Part shown: one piece after another, positions 24,294 through 32,401 of the stretch
Position numbering within the stretch: position 1 is the first letter of the stretch
Layout: each line of letters opens with the position of its first letter
NCBI RefSeq assembly: GCF_029379315.1
Contig: NZ_JAQYWQ010000078.1
Coordinates: forward strand, 1-35,289
Reading direction: 5' to 3'
DNA from: Nostoc sp. S13
GTDB taxonomy: Bacteria; Cyanobacteriota; Cyanobacteriia; Cyanobacteriales; Nostocaceae
Length of the DNA: 35,289 bases
The notes under the pieces: generated by a model
Databases searched by the model: none
Seen by the model: the letters and a program-made list of their open reading frames with translations, nothing else
Told to the model about the DNA's origin: nothing
Position numbers and translations under genes: made by a program

Positions 24294-24460
24294 TTTGTCC
24301 TTTGTCCTTTGTCCTTTGTCATTCGTCCTTTGTTAATAAGCAAAAATTATTAATGACCAATGACCAATACTTCTCTACGAGAGGCTACGCCAACGACAAG
24401 GCTCAGTACAAGTGACCAATGACTAATGACTAATGACTAATTAATAACGGAGTAACGAAA
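24294..24460. repeat. Heptamer and dispersed repeats between clpR and clpP
   Basis: 24294-24335 is a run of TTTGTCC units (three perfect, then variants), directly after the clpR stop. 24350-24370 and 24413-24442 are runs of AATGACC/TGACTAA units. Between them (24371-24412) is a copy of the 'ttctctacgagaggctacgcc...ctcagtacaag' dispersed repeat, which also occurs inverted near 28322-28365. Confidence 0.75.
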
Positions 24461-25072
24461 ATGCCTATAGGCGTTCCTAAAGTTCCTTACCGGATGCCCG
24501 GAGGACAATATACAGATTGGATTAGCATCTACGATCGCCTTTACCGGGAACGAATTATATTCTTGGGGCGAGATATTGATGATGAAATTGCCAATCAAAT
24601 CATTGCTGTAATGCTGTATCTGGACTCAGATGATCCAGGTAAAGATATTTATTTATACATCAATTCCCCAGGTGGGATGGTTACATCTGGCATGGCTATT
24701 TTTGACACCATGCAACATATCAAATCAGATGTAGTGACTATCTGTGTAGGTTTAGCTGCTTCAATGGGGTCTTTCCTATTAACAGCCGGCACAAAAGGCA
24801 AACGCCTAGCATTGCCTCACTCACGGATTATGATTCACCAGCCTTCGGGTGGCACCCGTGGGCAAGCAACCGACATCGAAATTGAAGCTAGAGAGATTCT
24901 GCGGATTCGTCACCAGCTTAATGGTATTTATGCCGATAAAACAGGTCAGACCATAGCAAAAATTGAAAAAGATATGGATCGGGACTTTTTCATGTCAGCC
25001 GAAGAGGCGAAAGAATACGGTTTAATAGACCGTGTGATTGAAGAACGAACCTCTGTATTAGTAGGGGAGTAG
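24461..25072 (+). CDS. clpP: ATP-dependent Clp protease proteolytic subunit
   Basis: Serine protease subunit of the Clp complex, 203 residues. The catalytic triad is complete: Ser101 (GLAASMGSFLL), His126 (MIHQP) and Asp175 (DMDRDFF), each four positions beyond the E. coli numbering. YINSPGGMVTSGMAIFDTM and TRGQATDIEIEAREIL are the other conserved blocks. Placed after clpR, it most likely corresponds to cyanobacterial ClpP3, which assembles with ClpR into one core; the paralogue number is inferred from gene order. It ends in a GGGAGTA heptamer run that overlaps the last codons. Confidence 0.95.
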   Translation: MPIGVPKVPYRMPGGQYTDWISIYDRLYRERIIFLGRDIDDEIANQIIAVMLYLDSDDPGKDIYLYINSPGGMVTSGMAIFDTMQHIKSDVVTICVGLAASMGSFLLTAGTKGKRLALPHSRIMIHQPSGGTRGQATDIEIEAREILRIRHQLNGIYADKTGQTIAKIEKDMDRDFFMSAEEAKEYGLIDRVIEERTSVLVGE

Positions 25073-25095
25073 GGAGTAGGGAGTAGGGAGTAGGA
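25060..25095. repeat. GGGAGTA heptamer repeat at the clpP 3' end
   Basis: Four to five units of AGGGAGT/AGGGGAGT begin within the last clpP codons (25060) and provide its stop codon TAG (25070-25072). The repeat has therefore either inserted at, or set, the C-terminus of ClpP (VGE). Confidence 0.65.
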
Positions 25096-25303
25096 GGAGA
25101 TGAGGGAGATAAGGGGGATGAGAGAGAAATAACTCCTAACTCTTAACTGCTAACTTCCAAATCCCCACTCCCCACTCCCTTCCCCAAACAAACTGTCAAT
25201 ATTGAACTTTAAAATAGCAAATTAGCCCTTATTATTGATAGTTCAGGCTTAAAGCAGATAGCTAATAGCCCCAAACTGGATATTCGATAGCTCATAGCTC
25301 AAG

Positions 25304-25924
25304 ATGGATCTTGGAGATTGCTACCGTTTATTGGGTTTGAGGTCGGGGGCCTCTTTTGCCGACATCAAAGCGTCTTATCGACGACTGGCGCAGCAATATC
25401 ATCCCGATATCAACCCAGATGACAACAAAGCCAAAGATAAGTTTATTGCCTTGACAGAGGCTTATAAACTCCTGCTGACGGTAGTACTGCCAGAGGAAAC
25501 AGTTGTACATTCTAATCAGGTGTCAACTGGGCCTGATGATGCCAAGGCAACGCAGTGGCATAAAACACCAGTAACAAGGGTGACAAGCCAGCAATCAGGG
25601 AAACTAAAGCCGCCTAATCTGTTAGAAATAGAAGAACGGCTGAAGTGGAAGACTTATGAGCAATTGCAGCGATTTTTGCAAGAAAGACGATTTCCTCAAG
25701 CGATCGCACTGGCGGAAGCTTTAGCAGATCGTTTGTCAACAGATGCAGAAGTCCGCCAATGGCTAGCGATCGCTTATCAAATTTGGGGACGGGCACTAAT
25801 TACCGAAAACCAACTGCTCAAAGCCAGAATTTATCTTAAAAAAGCTTTGAAAACAGACCCGCATAATAAAAGTCTCTGGTATGAAGTGCAGCGCGATTTC
25901 CAACGTTTAGAACAAATTTTATAA
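25304..25924 (+). CDS. J-domain protein with a helical C-terminal region
   Basis: A 206-residue co-chaperone-like protein. The J domain occupies about residues 3-60, with the HPD tripeptide at 33-35 in RRLAQQYHPDINPDD, needed to stimulate DnaK ATPase. There is no G/F region or zinc domain, so it is a type III J protein. Residues 60-105 are a low-complexity linker. Residues 110-200 look like two or three tetratricopeptide-like helical hairpins (RFPQAIALAEALADRLS, YQIWGRALITENQLLKARIY, ALKTDPHNKSLWYEV) that may bind clients. It lies 231 bases downstream of clpP on the same strand and has its own terminator-like hairpin. Confidence 0.88.
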   Translation: MDLGDCYRLLGLRSGASFADIKASYRRLAQQYHPDINPDDNKAKDKFIALTEAYKLLLTVVLPEETVVHSNQVSTGPDDAKATQWHKTPVTRVTSQQSGKLKPPNLLEIEERLKWKTYEQLQRFLQERRFPQAIALAEALADRLSTDAEVRQWLAIAYQIWGRALITENQLLKARIYLKKALKTDPHNKSLWYEVQRDFQRLEQIL

Positions 25925-25929
25925 ATTAC

Positions 25930-25960
25930 CCCTGGCTACAACGTTATCGCCAGGGTTTCT
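25930..25960 (+). terminator. Terminator after the J-domain gene
   Basis: CCCTGGC (25930-25936) pairs with GCCAGGG (25949-25955) around a 12-base loop, followed by TTTCT. It starts 6 bases past the stop codon. A second hairpin (TTCCCAGT...ACTGGGAA, 25984-26004) follows and belongs to a widely dispersed cyanobacterial repeat. Confidence 0.65.
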
Positions 25961-26038
25961 ACAGCTCCTACCTTTCAAAGGGCATTCCCAGTCTCCAACT
26001 GGGAACGAGGTACGAATTACGAATTACGAATTACCTGG

Positions 26039-27241
26039 TCATCGTTGCCATCCATGCAACACTGCTCCTAATGTAGCGATTCCCTCAACAATCTTCTGTG
26101 TTGGTTGAAAGCTAAAAGCTAACCTAATAGCATCATCTCCCTGTTTATTGGCGTAGCAGCGAGTCCCTTGCAGAAAGCTGATGCCATGTTCATTGGCAGC
26201 AGTTAAGAGTGCTTTGGCGCTGATGTCTGGCGGCAATTTACACCAAACGAAGAAGCCCCCGCCTGGTCGCAAAGCAACTATATCACTGGGAAACTCCTGA
26301 GCGATCGCTTCTAACAACAAATTACACTTATGCTTATAGCAGGCGATTAGCTCCTGAATGTGATGATCTAGTTTGCCTGTAGCACAGTACCGAGCGACCA
26401 CATGGCTGACAAATGGCCCCACAGGCCCTTCACTTTTGAACATTGCTAGCCGCTCAATAATTGCTGGATCGCCACAAGCCCAGCCCAGCCTTACACCAGG
26501 CGCAATAATTTTCGAGAAGGTACTCACATATAACACCCACCCGTCCTTGTCGAGGGTTGCCAAGGAGGGCACAGCTTCCCCTTGGAAGCGTAAATCGCTG
26601 TAAGCATCGTCTTCTATTACCAGCACGCCATACTCTGCCGCTAACGCTACCAGTTTTTGGCGGCGAAATAACGGCATAGTCACGCCTGTGGGATTATGAA
26701 AGGTGGGGATAGTGTAAATAAACCGGGGTCGAATGCCCTGTTTGTTCAAATCGTTCAATGTTACTTCTAGCGCATCTACATCCATCCCCAACTCATCCAC
26801 AGGAATAGTAATCAGGCGTGCGCCAGCGTGGACAAATCTACTAACTACTCCCATGAAGGTTGGCCCTTCCACAATTACCACATCACCTGGTTCAACAAAC
26901 ACATCTGGTAGCAAGCCGAGAATCTGACTAGAACCGTAGCCAATGATCAGACGATCGCGATCGGCTGCAATTCCTTTAGCCTGCAAGCGGAGGATAATTT
27001 GCTCATATAGTTGAGATGAAGTTGGCCCGTAATTGAGGGCGATCGGAGCCTCTTCTGCCAGCACAGCCGCACTTGCAGCAGCCAAGTCAGCATGGGGAAA
27101 GAGAATTGGGTCAGCTAGACCGTAGGCAAAGCTAACAGTGATAATTTTGGTTAACTCTGTACCATAGGTTGGTGGTGTCAGATTTCTAGCTCTTTTGGCG
27201 AATAAATCATTAATTTGGTAAGCAGAAGTGGTGGGAGCCAT
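26039..27241 (-). CDS. PLP-dependent aminotransferase, class I/II
   Basis: A 400-residue fold-type I aminotransferase of the 2-aminoadipate/MocR-domain-like subgroup (no helix-turn-helix domain). The PLP lysine is Lys244 in YVSTFSKIIAPGVRLGW. FHNPTG (Asn183), EDDAYSDL (Asp211 or 212, Tyr214) and the C-terminal Arg in DAIRLAFSF are also present. I prefer ATG 27241 (MAPTTSAYQINDLFAKRARN) because family members start near this block; an upstream in-frame start at 27289 would add a cysteine-rich segment not typical of the family. The amino donor and acceptor cannot be read from the sequence. It is divergent from a binding-protein gene, which could point to amino-acid use, but this is only suggestive. 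Confidence 0.88.
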   Translation of the reverse strand: MAPTTSAYQINDLFAKRARNLTPPTYGTELTKIITVSFAYGLADPILFPHADLAAASAAVLAEEAPIALNYGPTSSQLYEQIILRLQAKGIAADRDRLIIGYGSSQILGLLPDVFVEPGDVVIVEGPTFMGVVSRFVHAGARLITIPVDELGMDVDALEVTLNDLNKQGIRPRFIYTIPTFHNPTGVTMPLFRRQKLVALAAEYGVLVIEDDAYSDLRFQGEAVPSLATLDKDGWVLYVSTFSKIIAPGVRLGWACGDPAIIERLAMFKSEGPVGPFVSHVVARYCATGKLDHHIQELIACYKHKCNLLLEAIAQEFPSDIVALRPGGGFFVWCKLPPDISAKALLTAANEHGISFLQGTRCYANKQGDDAIRLAFSFQPTQKIVEGIATLGAVLHGWQR

Positions 27242-27382
27242 AAGTAGTTCAAAATTGGGACTGAGAATACAGAACACACAAGAAGGCAATTAGCTAAAAG
27301 TTAGAGCAGAGGAAGCCTCTAATCTGTTAGCGATAGCGAAGAACGAGCGTCACGTTTCAAGAGAGTGGGGGTCTTAAACTTT

Positions 27383-27425
27383 CGTTAGTCGATTAGAATT
27401 CATCGTGGATTCTGATCGACTAACG
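27383..27425. promoter_or_regulatory. Long hairpin between divergent genes
   Basis: CGTTAGTCGATTAGAATTCA (27383-27402) pairs with the reverse complement of 27406-27425 at 18 of 20 positions around a 3-base loop. It is 142 bases upstream of the aminotransferase ATG and 69 bases upstream of the binding-protein start. It could be an operator, an RNA hairpin or a small repeat element. No T-run follows, so a terminator is less likely. Confidence 0.45.
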
Positions 27426-27493
27426 AATGTATTCTTTCTTATAACATCATGACAAGTATCGTGAATATTGACCGATAGAACGGAATTACTAGA

Positions 27494-28285
27494 GTGAAAT
27501 TAATTAACTTCAAGTGGCAGCAGCTAATTCTAGGCTTAGGCTGTCTGCTACTAATGATTGCCTGTAAAAGTTTCTATCCTACTACTAACTCAGATGCTAA
27601 ACCTCTCAAGGTGGCGACAGACCCTACCTTTGTACCTTTTGAAATCCAAAGAGCTAGCGGGAACTTGGAAGGTTTTGATATTGATTTGATGAATGCCATC
27701 GCTAAAGTAGCAGGTTTTACAGTCCAGTTTCAAAGTCTACCCTTCGATGGCATGATCTCGACTTTGCAAGCGAAAAGAGTCGATGCCGCAATCAGTGGGA
27801 TTACAATTACCACCGAACGCCTGAAAACAATTGCTTTTTCACGACCTTATTTTAAAGCCGGACTAGCGATCGCTGTACGCGAAGACAACCAAAATATTAA
27901 AGACTTCAAAAGTCTCCAGGGGAAAAAAATTGCTGTACAAATTGGTTCAACTGGGGCAGATTTTGCCAAAACCATCCCCAACGCCAAAATTAGTACTTTT
28001 AATTCTGGACCAGAATTTTTCCAAGACTTGCTCAATGGCAACGTTGATGCTGTGATTAGCGATGCTTTCGCTACTTTGTACGCGATTAAAAATGGCAAAC
28101 TCAAAGGCATCAAAGTTGTTGCCGATCTGCTCACCCAAGAATACTACGGGATTGCTACACCTAAAAACTCCCCGCATTTAGATGCAATTAACAAAGGTAT
28201 AGGGACTTTGTTATCCAATGGCACTTACAAGCAAATTTATCAAAAATGGTTTAACGCTGAACCTCCGCAATTACCAGACTCTTGA
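27494..28285 (+). CDS. Amino-acid-type ABC transporter substrate-binding lipoprotein
   Basis: A 263-residue periplasmic binding protein of family 3 (PF00497 type), the group that binds polar amino acids such as glutamine. The N-terminus has a lipoprotein-type signal ending LLLMIAC (Cys24). Core motifs are LKVATDPTFVPFEIQ, GNLEGFDIDLMNAIAKVAG, DAAISGITITTERLKTIAFSRPYF and GKKIAVQIGSTGADFAKT. These match the Gln/Arg-binding pattern, but the ligand is inferred only. The start is GTG 27494. No permease or ATPase genes are adjacent, so it must use a transporter encoded elsewhere. It is divergent from the aminotransferase. Confidence 0.92.
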   Translation: MKLINFKWQQLILGLGCLLLMIACKSFYPTTNSDAKPLKVATDPTFVPFEIQRASGNLEGFDIDLMNAIAKVAGFTVQFQSLPFDGMISTLQAKRVDAAISGITITTERLKTIAFSRPYFKAGLAIAVREDNQNIKDFKSLQGKKIAVQIGSTGADFAKTIPNAKISTFNSGPEFFQDLLNGNVDAVISDAFATLYAIKNGKLKGIKVVADLLTQEYYGIATPKNSPHLDAINKGIGTLLSNGTYKQIYQKWFNAEPPQLPDS

Positions 28286-28287
28286 CA

Positions 28288-28460
28288 ATTGGGCATTGGG
28301 CATTGGGCATTGGGCATTGGGCACTTGTACTGAGCGTTCGCGTAGCGTCTCGTAGAGAAGCCGAAGTATTGGGCATTGTTATTCTTTCTTCCCTGACTCC
28401 CTGACTCCCTCATCTTCCCCATGCCCCATGCCCCATGCCCAATGCCCCATTCGCCATTTA
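28288..28460. repeat. ATTGGGC heptamers, palindromic repeat and CCCCATG heptamers
   Basis: 28288-28322 is exactly five copies of ATTGGGC, starting 2 bases past the binding-protein stop. 28323-28366 is an inverted copy of the dispersed 'tgagcgttcgcgtagcgtctcgtagagaag' repeat. 28390-28450 holds CTGACTC and CCCCATG/CCCAATG units. The last is the reverse complement of the heptamer word found inside the mobile element at 15325. The remaining bases to 28644 hold no gene and should contain the PP2C promoter. Confidence 0.75.
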
Positions 28461-28644
28461 TAAGGAATTGGCTGCCAATATATTAAATATTTCTCTAATA
28501 TGCGTCACAATTAATACTGCCACCAAAATTCATTGATAAACTACAATCTCTTGTAGGTCTACTGTAGTCAAGGGCAGCCAATTGTGGCATCTTGAATCTT
28601 AGTGCCTAGAAGCACCTTGGAACGGGAATTAAGGAACTTCCACT

Positions 28645-30657
28645 ATGCTGATTTGCCCTCAGTGTAAATTTCAAAACCCCAATAGCAACAAATTCTGTCA
28701 AAACTGTGGCACATCTCTGACTCACAAAGTCTGTCCTGAATGCAGTACCGATGATGTACCAGTGAATGCACTACGTTGTCATAACTGTGGCACGGAATGT
28801 GGAACAGTGTTTTGGGCAATTATTGCTAAGGAAACGACTGGGGAAGCTTTGGGAGTAGAGGGGGATAACAAAGACGTGAGAATAGAGAAAGATGAGGGAA
28901 ATGTGGGAATAGAGGGAGCAATATCTTCCTCATATCCTCTATCCCCTAGTTCTCAGATTGCATTAGGCTCCTATTTAGACTCCCAAGAGCGCTATCAATT
29001 GTTAGATCCGATACCTGCCCAAACGGAAACTGCTACCATTATTGATGTAGGTGTGAGAGTTCTAGACTGCCAGCCGTATGAAATATCACCTATTGCGGCA
29101 ATACTAGCAAGTCAGCAATCAGATTTAGTAACGCCATCAGTGGAAGCAAGTGGAATTCCTCGCCTTGCTAAACTTTATATTGCTTTACAATCCCAAGACC
29201 AGCAAGGGATACCCCCGATTCATGATGCTTGGCAGCAGGGGGATATGCAGATAGTAATAATCGAAGATCGCTCTCATTGGCAGCTTTTACTCGACCTCTG
29301 GCAAGAAGAAACAACAAGTTCGTTAAAAATTTTACACTGGTGTTATCAAATGACCCAACTTTGGGCAGTATTGGAACCAGTAAATTGTCGTCAAAGCCTT
29401 TTAGATTTGTCCAATTTGCGATTGGATGAAGACCAAACACTGACGCTGCAAAGGTTGTATGTGGAATCATCGAATTCTCAGCCCACCACTGAGCCGTCAG
29501 AAGACGCCCAAGCCCAAACATCTGCTATTCTAGAGCAACCGTTAACTATCCAAGCTTTGGGGCGGGTTTGGCAAGCGCTATTTAAGCAGTCGCAACGTAC
29601 TCAATTTGGCTCTGTAGTCCAGATGTTGGGGGATTTAGATGCAGGTAAGATTCACACGATCGCACAGTTGCGATCGCGTTTGGAGGAAATCTCTATTGAA
29701 CTGGAAGCACTAGGAACGGCAACTTTGCCCCCAATAAAGGAGAAAAATACTGCTGTGCCCACTATCCCGCAATCAGATGAGCCAGAAGATATCATTAGCA
29801 AAATTGATGATATGCCAACTGTTGTGCTAACGATGCAGTTAAGTAGCTTGGAAGATGTAGGACGCACAGATGTGGGGCGTCAACGTCATCATAATGAAGA
29901 CTACTTTGGCATTGAAACCAAAATCAATAAACTGGAGTTGCCTAAAAGCCAAGTTCTGCAAGGGCATGGTTTGTATATTCTCTGTGATGGTATGGGTGGA
30001 CACGCTGGTGGTGAGATAGCCAGTGAATTAGCAGTCAACACCCTACGGCAATACTTTCAAGAACACTGGATTGCCAACCAACTACCAACAGAAGATAGTA
30101 TTCGTGAGGCAGTGTATTTAGCTAATGAGGCGATTTACAAGCTCAATCAACATGATGCCCGTTCTGGAGTGGGGCGCATGGGTACAACTTTGGTAATGCT
30201 CTTAATTCAAGATACTCAAGTGGCAGTTGCCCATGTGGGAGATAGCCGTCTCTATCGCTTGACGCGCAAGCGGGGACTAGAACAAGTCACAGTAGATCAC
30301 GAAGTTGGGCAACGGGAAATTTCGCGCGGAGTGGAAGCAAGCATAGCTTATGCCCGCCCGGATGCCTACCAACTCACTCAAGCTTTGGGGCCTCGTGACG
30401 AAAACTCGATTAATCCTGATGTCGGCTTTTTCGAGATCAATGAAGATACTCTTCTGCTGTTGGCATCGGACGGTCTATCAGATAATGATTTACTAGAAAC
30501 CCATTGGCAGACTCACTTAGAACCCTTACTTAGTTCTGGCGTTAACTTAGAACGGGGTGTTACAGACTTAATTGATTTGGCGAACCTACACAATGGTCAC
30601 GACAACATTACTGCTATAGTTATTCGGGCAAAAGTACGCCCAAATCTGGAAAGTTAA
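28645..30657 (+). CDS. Zinc-ribbon PP2C-type serine/threonine phosphatase
   Basis: A 670-residue protein. The N-terminus has two zinc ribbons (Cys4, 7, 18, 21 and Cys30, 33, 45, 48). A poorly conserved region of about 350 residues follows, then a PP2C phosphatase domain at about 405-665. Metal ligands are present: Asp419 and Glu418 (RHHNEDYFG), Asp448 (LCDGMGGHAGG), Asp609 (ASDGLSD) and Asp653 (GHDN). AHVGDSRLYRL is also typical. It dephosphorylates Ser/Thr in a Mn2+/Mg2+-dependent way and is probably a partner of Hanks-type kinases, none of which is here. Residues ~73-95 are encoded by heptamer-like DNA (see findings). The middle resembles a degenerate kinase-like regulatory region but I cannot confirm this. 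Confidence 0.92.
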   Translation: MLICPQCKFQNPNSNKFCQNCGTSLTHKVCPECSTDDVPVNALRCHNCGTECGTVFWAIIAKETTGEALGVEGDNKDVRIEKDEGNVGIEGAISSSYPLSPSSQIALGSYLDSQERYQLLDPIPAQTETATIIDVGVRVLDCQPYEISPIAAILASQQSDLVTPSVEASGIPRLAKLYIALQSQDQQGIPPIHDAWQQGDMQIVIIEDRSHWQLLLDLWQEETTSSLKILHWCYQMTQLWAVLEPVNCRQSLLDLSNLRLDEDQTLTLQRLYVESSNSQPTTEPSEDAQAQTSAILEQPLTIQALGRVWQALFKQSQRTQFGSVVQMLGDLDAGKIHTIAQLRSRLEEISIELEALGTATLPPIKEKNTAVPTIPQSDEPEDIISKIDDMPTVVLTMQLSSLEDVGRTDVGRQRHHNEDYFGIETKINKLELPKSQVLQGHGLYILCDGMGGHAGGEIASELAVNTLRQYFQEHWIANQLPTEDSIREAVYLANEAIYKLNQHDARSGVGRMGTTLVMLLIQDTQVAVAHVGDSRLYRLTRKRGLEQVTVDHEVGQREISRGVEASIAYARPDAYQLTQALGPRDENSINPDVGFFEINEDTLLLLASDGLSDNDLLETHWQTHLEPLLSSGVNLERGVTDLIDLANLHNGHDNITAIVIRAKVRPNLES

Positions 30658-30931
30658 TAATCCAAGTTGCGGGTTCTCGACTGATGTGTATTTATACCTC
30701 TCAATTCATGCGATGCCTGCGCTGGGCTACGCCTACCCTTACAACAAAGTGGCGCCAACGCGCCTTAGACTTGATTGAGAATTCAGTTACTTAAATAATT
30801 TTAAGTTCTATAAATTACTCATTTAAGGAACTTCAAACAAATAAATTACTAGTACTTGTGGCGTGGGTAGCGTTCGACTGAGCGCTCACGCCGAAGTCTT
30901 GCCCGCCTTTGGCTACGGGCGGGCGAGATAT
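30658..30931. repeat. Intergenic dispersed palindromic repeats
   Basis: Contains 'gcgatgcctgcgctgggctacgcc' near 30712, 'gtggcgccaacgcgcc' near 30750 and a hairpin GCCCGCC-TTTGGCTAC-GGGCGGGC at 30901-30924. No gene is seen. Confidence 0.5.
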
Positions 30932-31128
30932 CATTGGTGTCAACTTAACGTAAAAACCCTTTTCAAACCTCGTTAAGAGCCTCTGGCTGGAAATGCTCTT
31001 CAATTGCGGCTTTGCCACAAGTCAAGAGGCGGCAGCCCTCCCATTAAGTATTCCCAGTCAGAGACTCTTAACGAGACATCTCTAAAAGCTGGTTCTAGAC
31101 TGGCTTTCACATTAAGTTGACACCAATG
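30932..31128. mobile_element. 197-bp element with nested inverted repeats
   Basis: Perfect 17-bp terminal inverted repeats: CATTGGTGTCAACTTAA (30932-30948) and its complement at 31112-31128, with imperfect pairing continuing inward. A second pair of 26-base arms starts CTCGTTAAGAG at 30969 and ends at 31075 (22 of 26 matching). The centre has no ORF of note. Its size and ends suggest a non-autonomous transposable element; the parent is not in the window and I see no target duplication. Confidence 0.65.
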
Positions 31129-31254
31129 GCTTTTCGGCCCACCCCACAAGAAAAAAGTAATTGAGTATTTTTTTATTTGTCAGTCCCTAATAAAAGCCTG
31201 TTGAAGAGTAAAAAATAAATACTTGTATGATACTTTAGAAGGTAGAAAATCTAG

Positions 31255-31710
31255 ATGTTTTGGTTGTCTCAATGGCTATTGTTAGGAACTATACTTGTTA
31301 GCTTAACTTTTAGCACACCTTTATTTGCCAGTCAATCTATGAACCAAAAAGATATCCAGATATTAATAGAAAAAGCTAAAGATGCATGGGTTACTCAAGA
31401 TGTCGATGCTCTTACACAGTTGTTTACGGTTGATGGCGAACTAATCGTGCCTGGTCAATGCTGGCGGGGGCAAGAAAGAATTCGAGAAGAAGTTACCCAT
31501 TTTAAACAACAGTATTCAGATGTCAAAATAGACATCAAGCGGATTATCGCTGGAGCAAATCAGGCAGCAGTAGAATGGTACTACGAAGATACGGAAAAAG
31601 CGACAGGCCATCGTAATAAAGCTGATGATGTAATTGTCGTAGATTTCAGAGATAATCAAATTAGCCGTTGGCGTGAATATTTTGACACACAAACGCCAGC
31701 TAACAGATAG
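31255..31710 (+). CDS. Exported SnoaL/NTF2-like protein
   Basis: A 151-residue protein with a signal peptide (hydrophobic stretch LSQWLLLGTILVSLTFSTPLF, cleavage near FAS-Q at about residue 26). The rest is a single NTF2/SnoaL-like domain: an N-terminal helix (IQILIEKAKDAWVTQDVDAL), FTVDGELIVPG, WRGQERIREEV, VEWYYEDTEKATG and the final strand VVDFRDNQISRWREYFD. The fold forms a pocket used for binding or catalysis in many unrelated pathways, so no substrate can be assigned. Interestingly, the C-terminal domain of OCP in this same window also has the NTF2 fold, but the sequences are not close. It has a strong terminator-like hairpin downstream. Confidence 0.82.
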   Translation: MFWLSQWLLLGTILVSLTFSTPLFASQSMNQKDIQILIEKAKDAWVTQDVDALTQLFTVDGELIVPGQCWRGQERIREEVTHFKQQYSDVKIDIKRIIAGANQAAVEWYYEDTEKATGHRNKADDVIVVDFRDNQISRWREYFDTQTPANR

Positions 31711-31730
31711 TTGCATAAGCCGTAAGACTC

Positions 31731-31765
31731 CAATCTCCTTAGTTCAAAATAAATTAAGGAGATTG
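31731..31765 (+). terminator. Terminator-like hairpin after the SnoaL-like gene
   Basis: CAATCTCCTTA (31731-31741) pairs perfectly with TAAGGAGATTG (31755-31765), an 11-bp stem with a 13-base A-rich loop. It starts 20 bases past the stop. No strong T-run follows, only ATTAG. Confidence 0.6.
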
Positions 31766-31779
31766 ATTAGAGTGTAATA

Positions 31780-31968
31780 ATTAACGCCGTGTGCAACTTT
31801 CTCTCAAACCTAACCCCCAACCCCTTACGCCAGGTGCTACAAGTCGGCGGAGCCGCCCAAGGCACTGGCTCCCCTACTAGCGTTGGGGAGCAAGAATCAA
31901 AGCCTCTCTCCCTCTGGGGGAGAGGAATGGAAGCGGGGTTATAAGGATAAGTTGCACATCGCGTTAAT
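31780..31968. mobile_element. 189-bp MITE-like element
   Basis: Terminal inverted repeats ATTAACGCCGTGTGCAACTT (31780-31799) and the complement of 31949-31968 match at 18 of 20 positions. Inside is the dispersed word CCTAACCCCCAACCCCTTA and a CTCTCCC...GGGGGAGAG hairpin. No ORF. Confidence 0.6.
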
Positions 31969-32358
31969 TGACTTGTAAAGTAAAAAATACCAAACGTTTA
32001 TCACTTTAGACCGCTCTGATGAAGGGTTTAACCTTCCCTTAGTGATAATAAAGTGGAGGAAGCGACAAAAACTCCACACCGTCAAGCACTTTCATTAACA
32101 CTGTTCAAACATCTGTGATCGCTCTCCTTCGATGTCTGATAATGGGTCACAGCGGCATAACACCCATACAGTATTGTTTGTTTTCATTCACAAGAATAGC
32201 TAAATGTTGAGTGACAAACCCTCACTCTAGAGTAGGAATACTAAGTAGCCGAGAGTGAGACTTGTATTGGTTATACAAGCCTATCTAAAGTAAGATTTTG
32301 ACAAACAGAAGTTCGAGCGCCGGCTTCCGGCGATCAAAACTTCGGAGAGTCAGGAGGA
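31969..32358. other. Intergenic region
   Basis: No gene is seen. An inverted repeat CTCACTCT...AGAGTGAG lies around 32219-32250, and a short CGCCGG-CTT-CCGGCG hairpin lies near 32319-32333. Confidence 0.35.
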
Positions 32359-32401
32359 GGTAGTTGCTCTACTTGGGGACACCCCAAGTAGAGCAACTAC
32401 C
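32359..32401. terminator. Perfect 20-bp stem hairpin with 3-base loop
   Basis: Arms 32359-32378 and 32382-32401 (GGTAGTTGCTCTACTTGGGG and its exact complement) flank the loop ACA. It lies about 310 bases beyond the ocp stop in the direction of ocp transcription and in the gap between two convergent genes. There is no T-tract, so an element remnant or structured RNA is possible. Confidence 0.5.

Noticed and set aside
32219..32250. Possible small regulatory RNA (CTCACTCT...AGAGTGAG stem)
   Set aside because: The stem is short and I saw neither the Yfr1 motif ACTCCTCACAC nor a terminator, so there is no basis for an ncRNA call.
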